DNA from: Larkinella humicola
GTDB lineage: Bacteria > Bacteroidota > Bacteroidia > Cytophagales > Spirosomataceae
Reading direction: 5' to 3'
DNA: 64,000 nt
Assembly: GCF_008727875.1 (NCBI RefSeq)
Contig: NZ_VTWS01000002.1
Location: 744,001-808,000, forward strand
Below are positions 56,606 to 64,000 of this stretch, one piece after another. The position numbers and the translations under genes are program-made. Within the stretch, counting starts at the first letter, position 1, and every line of letters starts with the position of its first letter. A model generated the notes under the pieces. It had not been told where the DNA came from. It worked only from the letters and a program-made list of their open reading frames with translations, and did not search any database.

Positions 56606-57673
56606 ATGAACGAGGAATTGATTCATCTTCAGGTATCCGAAATAATTCCGGAAACGCCCGACACGAAAACGCTTCTTTTACAACCCACCGACGGGCAACC
56701 TGTTCCGTATCGGGCGGGGCAGTTTCTGACGCTTCTCTTCCACCACCTCGGCCACGAAGTCCGGCGGTCGTATTCATTGAGTTCAACACCCGGTGGTGAT
56801 CCGGCAGAACCGTTGAGCCTAACGATCAAACGGGTGGAAAACGGCGAAATCTCCCGGTATCTGCTTGATCATCTGCGGGTAGGCGATACGCTCACCAGTT
56901 TGCCGCCAACGGGCCGGTTTACGCTCGAAACCGATCCCGATCAGCAACGGGACCTGGTGCTGATTGGGGCCGGAAGCGGTATTTCGCCCCTGTACGGTAT
57001 TTTGAAACAGGCCCTGCATGATGAACCGAAAAGCCACATTACGCTGCTGTATTGCAACAGCAGCGAACGGAGTATCATTTTCTACCACCAACTGGAAGCC
57101 TTGCGGAAAAAGTACCCGAACCGGTTTCAGTTGATTCACCTGCTCAGCCAGCCGTCGGACGATTGGCGGAAAGCGGGCAACATCCGGCGGGGCCGGTTGA
57201 ACAACTGGTTGCTGGAAACCATGCTGCCCGAGCTGGTACGTTTTCAGCGCGACAAGGCCCATTGGTACGTTTGCGGGCCGTTTGCGTTCATGCGGATGGT
57301 GCAGTTTACGCTGGTGTATGCGGGCATTCGGCTCGATCACATCAAGAAAGAAAATTTTGTAATCGAACCCGTTACGAGAACGCCACCGCCCGAGCTGGCG
57401 CGCGATCACCGGATGTTGCTGCGGTATCGCGGAACAGACTACGACATCGACGTACCGGCGTACAAATCCATATTGCAAGCAGCTCTGGATCACGGCATTC
57501 CGTTGCCATATAGCTGCAAAGGCGGCCGGTGTTCGAGTTGCGCGGCCCGGATGAAAGCCGGTGAAGTGCACATGACGATCAACGATGTGCTGACGGAACG
57601 CGACCTGGCCAACGGCTGGGTGCTGACTTGCACGGGCTATCCGGCGTCGGAAGGTTTGGTGCTGGAAGCCTAA
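56606..57673 (+). CDS. Ferredoxin reductase with C-terminal 2Fe-2S domain (PaaE/Hmp-reductase type)
   Basis: 355 aa. FAD-binding barrel (1-~105) with RRSYSLSSTPGGDPAEPLSL; NAD-binding domain (~110-235) with LVLIGAGSGISPLYGILKQA and WYVCGPFAFM; C-terminal [2Fe-2S] domain (~265-355) with YSCKGGRCSSCAARMKAGEV (C-x4-C-x2-C) and the fourth Cys in VLTCTGYP. It passes electrons from NAD(P)H to a partner oxygenase; no phenylacetyl-CoA oxygenase genes are adjacent, so the partner is unknown. The stop region forms one arm of a hairpin. Confidence 0.92.
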   Translation: MNEELIHLQVSEIIPETPDTKTLLLQPTDGQPVPYRAGQFLTLLFHHLGHEVRRSYSLSSTPGGDPAEPLSLTIKRVENGEISRYLLDHLRVGDTLTSLPPTGRFTLETDPDQQRDLVLIGAGSGISPLYGILKQALHDEPKSHITLLYCNSSERSIIFYHQLEALRKKYPNRFQLIHLLSQPSDDWRKAGNIRRGRLNNWLLETMLPELVRFQRDKAHWYVCGPFAFMRMVQFTLVYAGIRLDHIKKENFVIEPVTRTPPPELARDHRMLLRYRGTDYDIDVPAYKSILQAALDHGIPLPYSCKGGRCSSCAARMKAGEVHMTINDVLTERDLANGWVLTCTGYPASEGLVLEA

Positions 57674-57720
57674 CCGCTGTCAGGGTCTTCGACCGCTGAC
57701 AGGGTTAGGCCTCCAGCACC
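57658..57720. repeat. Hairpin that includes the stop codon of the reductase gene
   Basis: GGTGCTGGAAGCCTAACC (57658-57675, last codons and TAA) pairs with GGTTAGGCCTCCAGCACC (57703-57720), one mismatch. The apical part (AACCGCTGTCAGGGTC...GACCGCTGACAGGGTT) is a bulged dyad, so arms are ~30 nt. No T-run follows. Confidence 0.75.
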
Positions 57721-57788
57721 AAACCACTCCTTTTACTTTTACCCGTTAGAAACTTCATCCCTGAATTTTCTGTTAGATTTAAGAATAG

Positions 57789-57892
57789 GCCTTACGCTTG
57801 CCGCCCCTAAATCCCCTAAAGGGGACTCGGACACGATCAATCCGGATTCCAAAAGTCCCCTTTAGGGGATTTAGGGGCGGCAAGCGTAAGGC
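57789..57892. repeat. Family C palindrome, copy 4 (39-bp perfect arms)
   Basis: 57789-57827 and 57854-57892 are exact reverse complements over 39 bp, loop 26 nt. The core is CCCCTAAATCCCCTAAAGGGG; the outer 13 bp GCCTTACGCTTGC are specific to this copy. It ends 23 nt before the GTG start of uvrA, so it is in that gene's leader or promoter. Confidence 0.9.
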
Positions 57893-57915
57893 TAGAAGAA
57901 TAAGGCTATCACAAC

Positions 57916-60813
57916 GTGACAGAAAACAACGCTACTACCCGGCATTCCGGGCTTACAGACATTGACCTGACGGGCTACGAGCAGATTGAGGTATTGGGTG
58001 CCCGCGAACACAATCTGAAAAACATTGATGTTACGATTCCCCGCAACAAACTGGTGGTGGTAACCGGCATCAGCGGAAGCGGCAAATCGTCGCTGGCCTT
58101 CGATACCATTTATGCCGAGGGTCAACGCCGGTACATGGAGAGTTTTTCTGCCTACGCCCGCTCGTTTCTTGGCAACATGGAACGGCCCGACGTCGACAAA
58201 ATCAACGGCTTGAGTCCGGTTATTTCCATCGAGCAGAAAACGACGTCGAAAAACCCCCGTTCTACCGTCGGCACGACCACCGAAATCTACGACTTTCTGC
58301 GGCTGCTGTATGCCCGCGCCGGTGAAGCCTTTTCGTACGTCACAGGGCGGAAAATGGAGCGGCAATCGCAGGATCAGATCATCGACACCATTCTGACGCA
58401 TTATGCCAATAAAAAGCTGACCCTGCTGGCACCCATCGTGCGGGGTCGGAAAGGGCATTACCGCGAATTATTCGTACAGATTGCCAAGTTGGGCTACGCC
58501 AAAGTTCGCGTCGATGGCGAGGTGCAGGACATCGTTCCAAAGATGCAACTCGACCGCTACAAAGTCCACGATGTCGAAATTGTGATCGACCGGATTGTTC
58601 CCAAACCGGAGGACCGCTACCGGCTCAGCCAGTCGGTGCAAACGGCTTTGAAACAGGGAAAGGGGGCCATGCAGATTCTGGATGAGAAAAACCACCTGAC
58701 GTATTTTTCCCAAAACCTGATGGACCCGGAATCGGGCATCAGCTACGATGAACCGTCGCCCAATACGTTTTCGTTCAATTCGCCCTACGGAGCCTGCCCG
58801 GTTTGTAACGGGTTGGGAAGTATCGAAGAAATTACAGAAGAGTCGGTAATTCCAAATAAATCGCTCAGCATCAGCCGGGGTGCCATTGCTCCCCTCGGCG
58901 AATACCGCGAACTCTGGTTTTTCCGGGAGATCGAAGTCATCCTGAAAAAATACAAACTCAGCTTGACGACACCGGTTGAAAAATACCCACCTGATTTGCT
59001 ACATGCCCTGCTCTATGGAACCGAGGACGAGTCGACCATGCCGTCGAAAAAACATCCGGGCCAGGACTATTACAATTTCAAGTTTGAAGGCGTCATTACC
59101 TTTCTGAAACGCCAGCAGGAAAACGCTGATTCGGCGGGTCGTTCCGATAAAATTCAGGAGTGGCTAAAGGATTTTACGGTGATCAAAACCTGCCCGGAAT
59201 GCGAGGGGGCGCGCTTGAAAAAAGAATCGCTGTACTTTCGGCTGGACACCAAAAACATCTCCGAACTGGCCCGCATGGACATTTCGGAACTGGCCGTCTG
59301 GATGACGGATGTGGAAAGCCGCCTGTCGAACCGCCAGAATGTGATTGCCAAAGAGATTCTGAAGGAAATCCGCAAACGGATCGGCTTTTTGCTGGACATC
59401 GGGTTGGACTACCTGATGCTCGACCGGCCGCTGCGCACGCTCTCCGGTGGTGAAGCCCAACGCATCCGGCTGGCCACGCAGATTGGCACCCAACTCGTTG
59501 GTGTTCTGTATATTATGGACGAACCCAGCATCGGTTTGCACCAGCGCGATAACGTCAAATTGATCGACTCGCTGAAAAACCTGCGCGATCTGGGCAATAC
59601 GGTTTTGGTGGTGGAACACGACAAGGACATGATGCTGGAGTCGGACTACATTCTGGACATTGGTCCGGGAGCCGGTCGGCACGGCGGTCAGGTCGTTGGT
59701 GCCGGAACACCGGAGCAATTCCTGAAAAACGGCAGCACGACGGCGGCTTACCTGAGCGGTCGCCGGGCGATTGAAGTTCCGAAAGAACGCCGAAAAGGCA
59801 ATGGAAATCAATTGGTAATCAAGGGCGCTACGGGACATAACCTGAAGAACGTAACCCTCAAACTGCCTTTGGGCCAGATGGTTTGCATCACGGGTGTGTC
59901 GGGGAGCGGAAAGTCGTCGCTGATTCACGAAACCCTGTTTCCGGTGTTGAACAAGCATTTTTACAAGTCAAAACGCGAGGCTCTGCCGTTCAAATCGGTC
60001 GAAGGGCTGGATCAGTTGGACAAGGTAATCGAGGTGGACCAATCGCCAATTGGGCGGACACCCCGTTCGAATCCGGCGACGTATACCGGCATGTTTTCCG
60101 ACATCCGCAGTCTGTTTGCCGAACTGCCCGAAGCCAAAATCCGGGGCTATAAACCGGGGCGGTTTTCGTTCAACGTCAAAGGCGGTCGGTGTGAGGAATG
60201 CGAGGGTGCGGGGATGAAGAAAATCGAAATGGAGTTTTTGCCGGACGTTCACGTCATGTGTGAAACCTGCAAAGGCAAACGCTTCAACCGCGAAACGCTG
60301 GAGGTACGGTTCAAGGGAAAATCCATCGCCGACGTGCTGGATATGACCGTTGAACAGTCGCTCGAGTTCTTTGCCAGCCAGCCGAAGATCCTGCGAAAAG
60401 TACAAACGTTGAACGATGTTGGATTGGGTTATATCACCCTCGGCCAACACGCCACGACGCTCTCGGGCGGGGAAGCCCAACGGGTAAAACTGGCGGAAGA
60501 ATTGTCGAAGAAGGACACCGGCAAAACCATGTACATCCTCGATGAACCGACCACCGGCCTTCATTTTCAGGATATTTCCCATTTGCTCGACGTGCTGAAC
60601 AAACTGGCGGACAAGGGCAACACGGTTTTGATCATCGAACACAATCTGGATGTGATTAAAGTCTCCGACCATGTCATCGATTTGGGTCCGGAAGGGGGTA
60701 ATAAGGGCGGTTATATCATCGCCGAGGGAACGCCGGAGAAAGTCGCCAAAACGAAAGGAAGCTATACCGGGAAGTTTCTGGCAATGGAGTTGGCCGCGTT
60801 TTCAAACCGTTGA
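57916..60813 (+). CDS. uvrA: Excinuclease ABC subunit A
   Basis: 965 aa; DNA damage sensor in nucleotide excision repair. Two ABC ATPase modules: Walker [14 protein letters not shown] and [13 protein letters not shown]; signature motifs [14 protein letters not shown] and [14 protein letters not shown]; Walker [14 protein letters not shown] and [13 protein letters not shown]. Zinc-binding pairs [19 protein letters not shown] and [22 protein letters not shown]. The GTG at 57916 is the best start. Its last codons and TGA stop lie inside an AACCGTTGAAACGGTT palindrome, giving the tail SNR. Confidence 0.96.
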   Translation: MTENNATTRHSGLTDIDLTGYEQIEVLGAREHNLKNIDVTIPRNKLVVVTGISGSGKSSLAFDTIYAEGQRRYMESFSAYARSFLGNMERPDVDKINGLSPVISIEQKTTSKNPRSTVGTTTEIYDFLRLLYARAGEAFSYVTGRKMERQSQDQIIDTILTHYANKKLTLLAPIVRGRKGHYRELFVQIAKLGYAKVRVDGEVQDIVPKMQLDRYKVHDVEIVIDRIVPKPEDRYRLSQSVQTALKQGKGAMQILDEKNHLTYFSQNLMDPESGISYDEPSPNTFSFNSPYGACPVCNGLGSIEEITEESVIPNKSLSISRGAIAPLGEYRELWFFREIEVILKKYKLSLTTPVEKYPPDLLHALLYGTEDESTMPSKKHPGQDYYNFKFEGVITFLKRQQENADSAGRSDKIQEWLKDFTVIKTCPECEGARLKKESLYFRLDTKNISELARMDISELAVWMTDVESRLSNRQNVIAKEILKEIRKRIGFLLDIGLDYLMLDRPLRTLSGGEAQRIRLATQIGTQLVGVLYIMDEPSIGLHQRDNVKLIDSLKNLRDLGNTVLVVEHDKDMMLESDYILDIGPGAGRHGGQVVGAGTPEQFLKNGSTTAAYLSGRRAIEVPKERRKGNGNQLVIKGATGHNLKNVTLKLPLGQMVCITGVSGSGKSSLIHETLFPVLNKHFYKSKREALPFKSVEGLDQLDKVIEVDQSPIGRTPRSNPATYTGMFSDIRSLFAELPEAKIRGYKPGRFSFNVKGGRCEECEGAGMKKIEMEFLPDVHVMCETCKGKRFNRETLEVRFKGKSIADVLDMTVEQSLEFFASQPKILRKVQTLNDVGLGYITLGQHATTLSGGEAQRVKLAEELSKKDTGKTMYILDEPTTGLHFQDISHLLDVLNKLADKGNTVLIIEHNLDVIKVSDHVIDLGPEGGNKGGYIIAEGTPEKVAKTKGSYTGKFLAMELAAFSNR

Positions 60814-61090
60814 AACGGTTTTTTTACCGTGGTTTAATGGTATTTCAGAATATGAAACCGTTAAAACGGTTTTGGAAATGGGGATATTGACCGATTTACC
60901 CACTGTTAAAACCGTGGGCTGGTAAAATACCGGTGCAGCAAACCAGTTTGTTGGTCAGAATGGCAAAATATTCAAACCCTGAATAAAAACGCAGGCTGAT
61001 TGAATAGTACGTCAACACCAGCCAACGGTTTCAACCGTGGGTCCACGAACCGGTTTCCCTCAATTCCAAAAACCGTTTTAACGGTTTTGA
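60804..61090. repeat. Family B palindromes between uvrA and the Y1 transposase gene
   Basis: Three AACCGTT-type dyads: AAACCGTTGAAACGGTTT (60804-60821, contains the uvrA stop), GAAACCGTTAAAACGGTTTT (60854-60873) and AAACCGTTTTAACGGTTTT (61070-61088, contains the transposase stop). CCCACTGTTAAAACCGTGGG (60899-60918) resembles the outer arm of the element at 54272-54428. ACGGTTTCAACCGTGGG lies near 61025. No other gene is in this gap. Confidence 0.8.
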
Positions 61091-61536
61091 AACCCGTCAT
61101 CCCCGCTGTTCAGCAACCCATATTGTTTCATAAACCGTTGGTATTCTTCGGCAAACGTCATTTTCTGGTGGTGGTGTTCCTGACTGGCAATGTACTGCCG
61201 AACCCGTTCAACCTGGGATTCACTCACCGAAAAAGCACCATACCCCGTTTGCCAGGCAAATTTGTCCGGAATAATATCCAGCCCGTTGATGTGATGGGAA
61301 CTGCTGCCCTTGATCTGCTTCATGACATCCGAAACCGCTAGTTGCGGTTGTAATAGAAACAGGATGTGAACATGGTCTTCAATGCCGTTGATGCTATCGA
61401 CGATACAGTCGGCATCGGTTAATTCCTGACGGATATGGCGGTATAAGAAATCCCGAACGGTTTTCTGAATAAGCGGCTGGCGGTTTTTAGTCGAGAAAAC
61501 GGCGTGAATCCAGATTTTGGTTTTGGAATGTGACAT
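61078..61536 (-). CDS. IS200/IS605-type Y1 transposase (TnpA/RAYT-like)
   Basis: 152 aa, single-domain HUH enzyme. The HUH site is H55-V56-H57 in IEDHVHILF; the nucleophile is Tyr115 in RVRQYIASQE, followed by HHHQKMTFAEEYQRFMKQYG. SSSHHINGLDIIPDKFAWQT, then GYGAFSVSESQVERV, is the usual central block. Such proteins cut single-stranded DNA at hairpins. No TnpB follows. Its last codons (DDGFQNR) come from an AACCGTT palindrome. REP-associated function (RAYT) is inferred from this linkage to palindromes; classification as IS200 versus RAYT needs phylogeny. Confidence 0.9.
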   Translation of the reverse strand: MSHSKTKIWIHAVFSTKNRQPLIQKTVRDFLYRHIRQELTDADCIVDSINGIEDHVHILFLLQPQLAVSDVMKQIKGSSSHHINGLDIIPDKFAWQTGYGAFSVSESQVERVRQYIASQEHHHQKMTFAEEYQRFMKQYGLLNSGDDGFQNR

Positions 61537-61588
61537 CGCAGAAATAGGGATTATCGTTCAATACCTAGACGACAACCAATCTATTTTG

Positions 61589-62566
61589 TCACTTCGCTGG
61601 CGATTCCGTAGAAATCGACGGATGATTCCCAACACCCGGCCGTTCCGGCAACTCACCGACCATCTGGAATTCCATTTCCGACTCCGTCCCGATACCGAAT
61701 TCCTGCCGCATTTCGTCGGCGGTTTGGCTTCGGCCATCGTGGCTCCAGCCAGGAGGAGCCAGCAGGTATCTGATTTTCTGACCGAACGGCCCCGGTATAC
61801 GAAGGTCTGACATTAGTTTTTTCCACTCGTGAAAAACCAGATTTCCCGGCGAGTGGTCGGTGATGTTGGTGGTTAGGCCATAGCGGACGGGGTCGGTTGG
61901 TTCTTCTTCCGCAAAAGTGCCAAACAGACGATCCCAGATGATGAGCATCATGCCCATGTTCCGGTCGAGGTAACGGACGTTGGACGCGTGGTGAACGCGG
62001 TGGTGCGACGGCGTCACCAGAAACCATTCCAGAAAACCAAGACGGCCAACGTACTGAGTATGAACGATAATGCCGTAAATCTGCGTGGCGGAATACATAA
62101 ACACAATGTCCTCGGCCCGGAACCCCAGCAACGCAATCGGCACAAAATAGATAAACCGGTAGAGCGGTTGAAGGACGGAGGAACGGAAACCAACCGTCAG
62201 ATTAAACTCCTCAGACGAGTGGTGCGTCACGTGAATGGCCCAGAACAGGCGGCAGAAATGATCGACGCGGTGCAGCCAGTAGAAGGCAAAATCTTCCAGG
62301 ATCAGGAGCGTCAGCCAGTACAGCCAGGGCGTTGTTATTTCCGTAATACGATACTGGTAAACCCAGACCAAAACGCCAACATAGAACCCCCGAACCAGCA
62401 AATCGAGGCCCATGTTGAGCAGGGTCAGGTAACAATTCTGAAGAATGCCTTTAATGGAGTAATAAGGTCGATGCTGGCAATAGCTCAACACCATCTCTGC
62501 GCCAATAATAAGCACATACAGCGGTGTGGAGAGCATGAATAGCAAAGACTCCCGAAATCCAATCAT
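61589..62566 (-). CDS. Sterol desaturase/fatty acid hydroxylase family protein
   Basis: 325 aa, about four membrane segments in the N-terminal two thirds. The di-iron histidine clusters are clear: FYWLHRVDHFCRLFWAIHVT (HxxxH, then HVTHHSSEEFN), and SHHRVHHASNVRYLDRNMGM (HHxxHH). The last ~80 residues form a soluble tail without recognised domain. Bacterial members hydroxylate or desaturate lipids; substrate not known. Confidence 0.9.
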   Translation of the reverse strand: MIGFRESLLFMLSTPLYVLIIGAEMVLSYCQHRPYYSIKGILQNCYLTLLNMGLDLLVRGFYVGVLVWVYQYRITEITTPWLYWLTLLILEDFAFYWLHRVDHFCRLFWAIHVTHHSSEEFNLTVGFRSSVLQPLYRFIYFVPIALLGFRAEDIVFMYSATQIYGIIVHTQYVGRLGFLEWFLVTPSHHRVHHASNVRYLDRNMGMMLIIWDRLFGTFAEEEPTDPVRYGLTTNITDHSPGNLVFHEWKKLMSDLRIPGPFGQKIRYLLAPPGWSHDGRSQTADEMRQEFGIGTESEMEFQMVGELPERPGVGNHPSISTESPAK

Positions 62567-62688
62567 TTTTAAGTGTTACGACGAATACGTCGCAAGTTAC
62601 GGCATCGAACTACATTTATAATTGTACTTTGATTAGAAATTCATTAAAAATGAACCTCCTCATTTCGAACTAAAAAAGCGGTTTTTCC

Positions 62689-63939
62689 CTACCAGCGCAC
62701 CTGACCATCACCCACCACTACCCACTTTTCCGTCACGAGTTTTTCGAGGGCGAACGGGCCCCGGGCATGTAATTTCTGCGTCGAAATTCCGATTTCGGCT
62801 CCCAGCCCAAATACCCCGCCGTCGGTGAAACGAGTCGAGGCATTGGCATACACGGCAGCCGCGTCCACTTCATTTAGAAACCGGTCGATAGCCGCCGGAT
62901 CGCGGGACACAATCGCTTCGGAATGGCGGGACGAATAGGTCTGAATGTGCGACAAAGCCTCTTCTAAACCGCCGACCACTTTAATGGCACATTTATAATC
63001 CAGAAATTCCCGCCCAAAATCGCTCAACTGAGCCGGTTGAAGGGCCGGGTAACCGGCTGACGCTAAGATACGATAAGCCTCCTCATCCGCAAAAACCTCC
63101 ACGTTCCATTTCGTAAAATCCGCCACCAGCATCGGCAGAAATGCCCCCGCAATGGCCTGATCGACCAGCACGCAATCCAGCGAGTTGCAAACCGACGGGC
63201 GCGACACCTTGGCATTCACAACCATATCACGCGCTTTTTCCAGATCAGCCGTCCGTTCAACGTAGGTATGACAAACGCCCGCACCGGTTTCGATGGTGGG
63301 CACGAGTGAATTTTGCCGGACGTACTGAATCAACGAATCGGACCCTCGCGGAATAATAATATCGACATAGCGCGTGGCCGTCAGCAATTCGTTGACGACG
63401 GCCCGGTCGGGGGGCATCAGCGAAACGGCGGCTTCCGGCACGCCAAATTCCGTCAGCACCTGGTGAATCAGCGCCACAATCGCCAGGTTAGAGTGATGCG
63501 CTTCTTTCCCGCCTTTCAGTACGCAGGCATTTCCCGACCGCAGGCAGAGCGAAGCTACATCCAGCGTCACGTTGGGCCGCGACTCATAAATGACGCCCAC
63601 CACGCCCAGCGGAACGGCCAGCTTCCGGAGCTGAAGCCCCTGTTCTATCGTCTTTTCCAGTAAAACCTTTCCGCTCGGATCGGGCAGCACCGCCACCACC
63701 CGCAGGCTTTCCGCCAGATCGCAGATGCGCTTTTCGTTCAGCAACAACCGGTCTTTCTTCGGATCAGCATCCGGCATGGCGTCCAGATCTTTCTGGTTTT
63801 CAGCCAGGATGGTTTTCTGGTTGTCAAGAACCACATCCGCCAGCCGGTTGAGCAGGGCGGTTTTTTGTTCATCGGACAGGCGCCGAACCGAAGCCGAAGC
63901 AAACTTCGTTTCCTGAAGCAGGGGAGTTACTGTATTCAT
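62689..63939 (-). CDS. proA: Glutamate-5-semialdehyde dehydrogenase
   Basis: 416 aa; makes glutamate-5-semialdehyde from gamma-glutamyl phosphate in proline synthesis. Motifs: VPLGVVGVIYESRPNVTLDV, SGNACVLKGGKEAHHSN, the nucleotide-binding IPRGSDSLIQYVRQN, and the catalytic Cys in RPSVCNSLDCVLVD. C-terminal ending EISISTQKLHARGPFALEKL, as GIST.KLHARGPmgLeeL in the family. Full length. The kinase gene proB is not seen in the window; it may lie outside upstream of 63939. Confidence 0.96.
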   Translation of the reverse strand: MNTVTPLLQETKFASASVRRLSDEQKTALLNRLADVVLDNQKTILAENQKDLDAMPDADPKKDRLLLNEKRICDLAESLRVVAVLPDPSGKVLLEKTIEQGLQLRKLAVPLGVVGVIYESRPNVTLDVASLCLRSGNACVLKGGKEAHHSNLAIVALIHQVLTEFGVPEAAVSLMPPDRAVVNELLTATRYVDIIIPRGSDSLIQYVRQNSLVPTIETGAGVCHTYVERTADLEKARDMVVNAKVSRPSVCNSLDCVLVDQAIAGAFLPMLVADFTKWNVEVFADEEAYRILASAGYPALQPAQLSDFGREFLDYKCAIKVVGGLEEALSHIQTYSSRHSEAIVSRDPAAIDRFLNEVDAAAVYANASTRFTDGGVFGLGAEIGISTQKLHARGPFALEKLVTEKWVVVGDGQVRW

Positions 63940-64000
63940 ACAATCCGGTATTTTTACAAAAGTACAATATCATTGGCATTTGCCACCTCCACATTTTGCT

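Larger units (their letters stand above)
60804..61588 (-). mobile_element. Putative Y1-transposase element with flanking palindromes (borders uncertain)
   Basis: The transposase gene plus the AACCGTT palindromes on its 3' side. The 5' side (61537-61588) shows no matching hairpin, so an intact IS200-style left/right end pair cannot be drawn. It is inserted between uvrA and the sterol desaturase-family gene. Confidence 0.45.

Overview
The window looks like chromosomal DNA of a Bacteroidota member of the Cytophagales, most likely a Spirosomaceae relative (Larkinella/Spirosoma-like). The support is: a secreted protein with a type IX secretion (T9SS) C-terminal sorting domain, thrombospondin-type-3 surface repeats, BlaI-M56-TlpA and PadR-membrane protein modules typical of the phylum, little sign of Shine-Dalgarno use, several TTG/GTG starts, and many long intergenic hairpins. 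The genus is inference. About 52 protein genes can be supported; no rRNA, tRNA or CRISPR array was seen.

Layout. 1-2.8 kb: aromatic amino acid catabolism (end of 4-hydroxyphenylpyruvate dioxygenase, phenylalanine hydroxylase, a MarR regulator, fumarylacetoacetase). 3-7.6 kb: DUF1801 protein, two secreted ferritin-like paralogues, a DUF6624 protein and gamma-glutamyltransferase. 7.7-12 kb: ABC-type permease, small membrane protein, MpaB-type oxygenase, MnmE. 12.0-13.3 kb: a long AT-rich intergenic region. 13.3-20.7 kb: a giant calcium-binding-repeat surface protein, a T9SS-sorted partner, a membrane nucleotide-sugar dehydratase and a LuxR-type response regulator. 20.8-31 kb: PadR module, MetH behind a SAM-I riboswitch, SxtJ plus carbamoyltransferase, Ppx/GppA, a GNAT protein and an orphan MbcA/ParS-type antitoxin. 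31.4-36.8 kb: polysaccharide genes (flippase, two methyltransferases, GT4, GT2). 36.9-51.3 kb: DUF5009 acyltransferase, M16 protease, AraC regulator, CPBP protease, an SGNH-like/MBOAT acylation pair, HxlR and VOC proteins, M20 amidohydrolase, di-haem cytochrome c, DinB, NagB-like protein. 51.4-64 kb: TlpA, M56, BlaI, an Ig-like repeat protein, a PaaE-type reductase, UvrA, an IS200-type Y1 transposase, a sterol desaturase-family protein and ProA.

How the genes work together. Envelope and surface work dominates: T9SS cargo, polysaccharide assembly (dehydratase, GTs, flippase) and its modification (carbamoyl- and O-acyltransferases). The rest is mostly housekeeping metabolism (MetH, ProA, MnmE, UvrA, tyrosine degradation).

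The most striking non-coding feature is a high density of large inverted repeats in intergenic space. I see at least eight families or singletons: a GGTGGCTGACGC-core family (3 copies), a CCCCTAAAGGGG family (4 copies), an AACCGTTTTAACGGTT family linked to a Y1 (REP-type) transposase (2 loci), a compound GCCCCAACGGGGC/CCCCGGACA cluster, a GGTCGCGTAGCGATC cluster and several singletons. Some arms are built of short tandem iterations, and some extend into the stop codon or last codons of adjacent genes. This repeat landscape, not any single protein gene, is the best candidate for something under-described.
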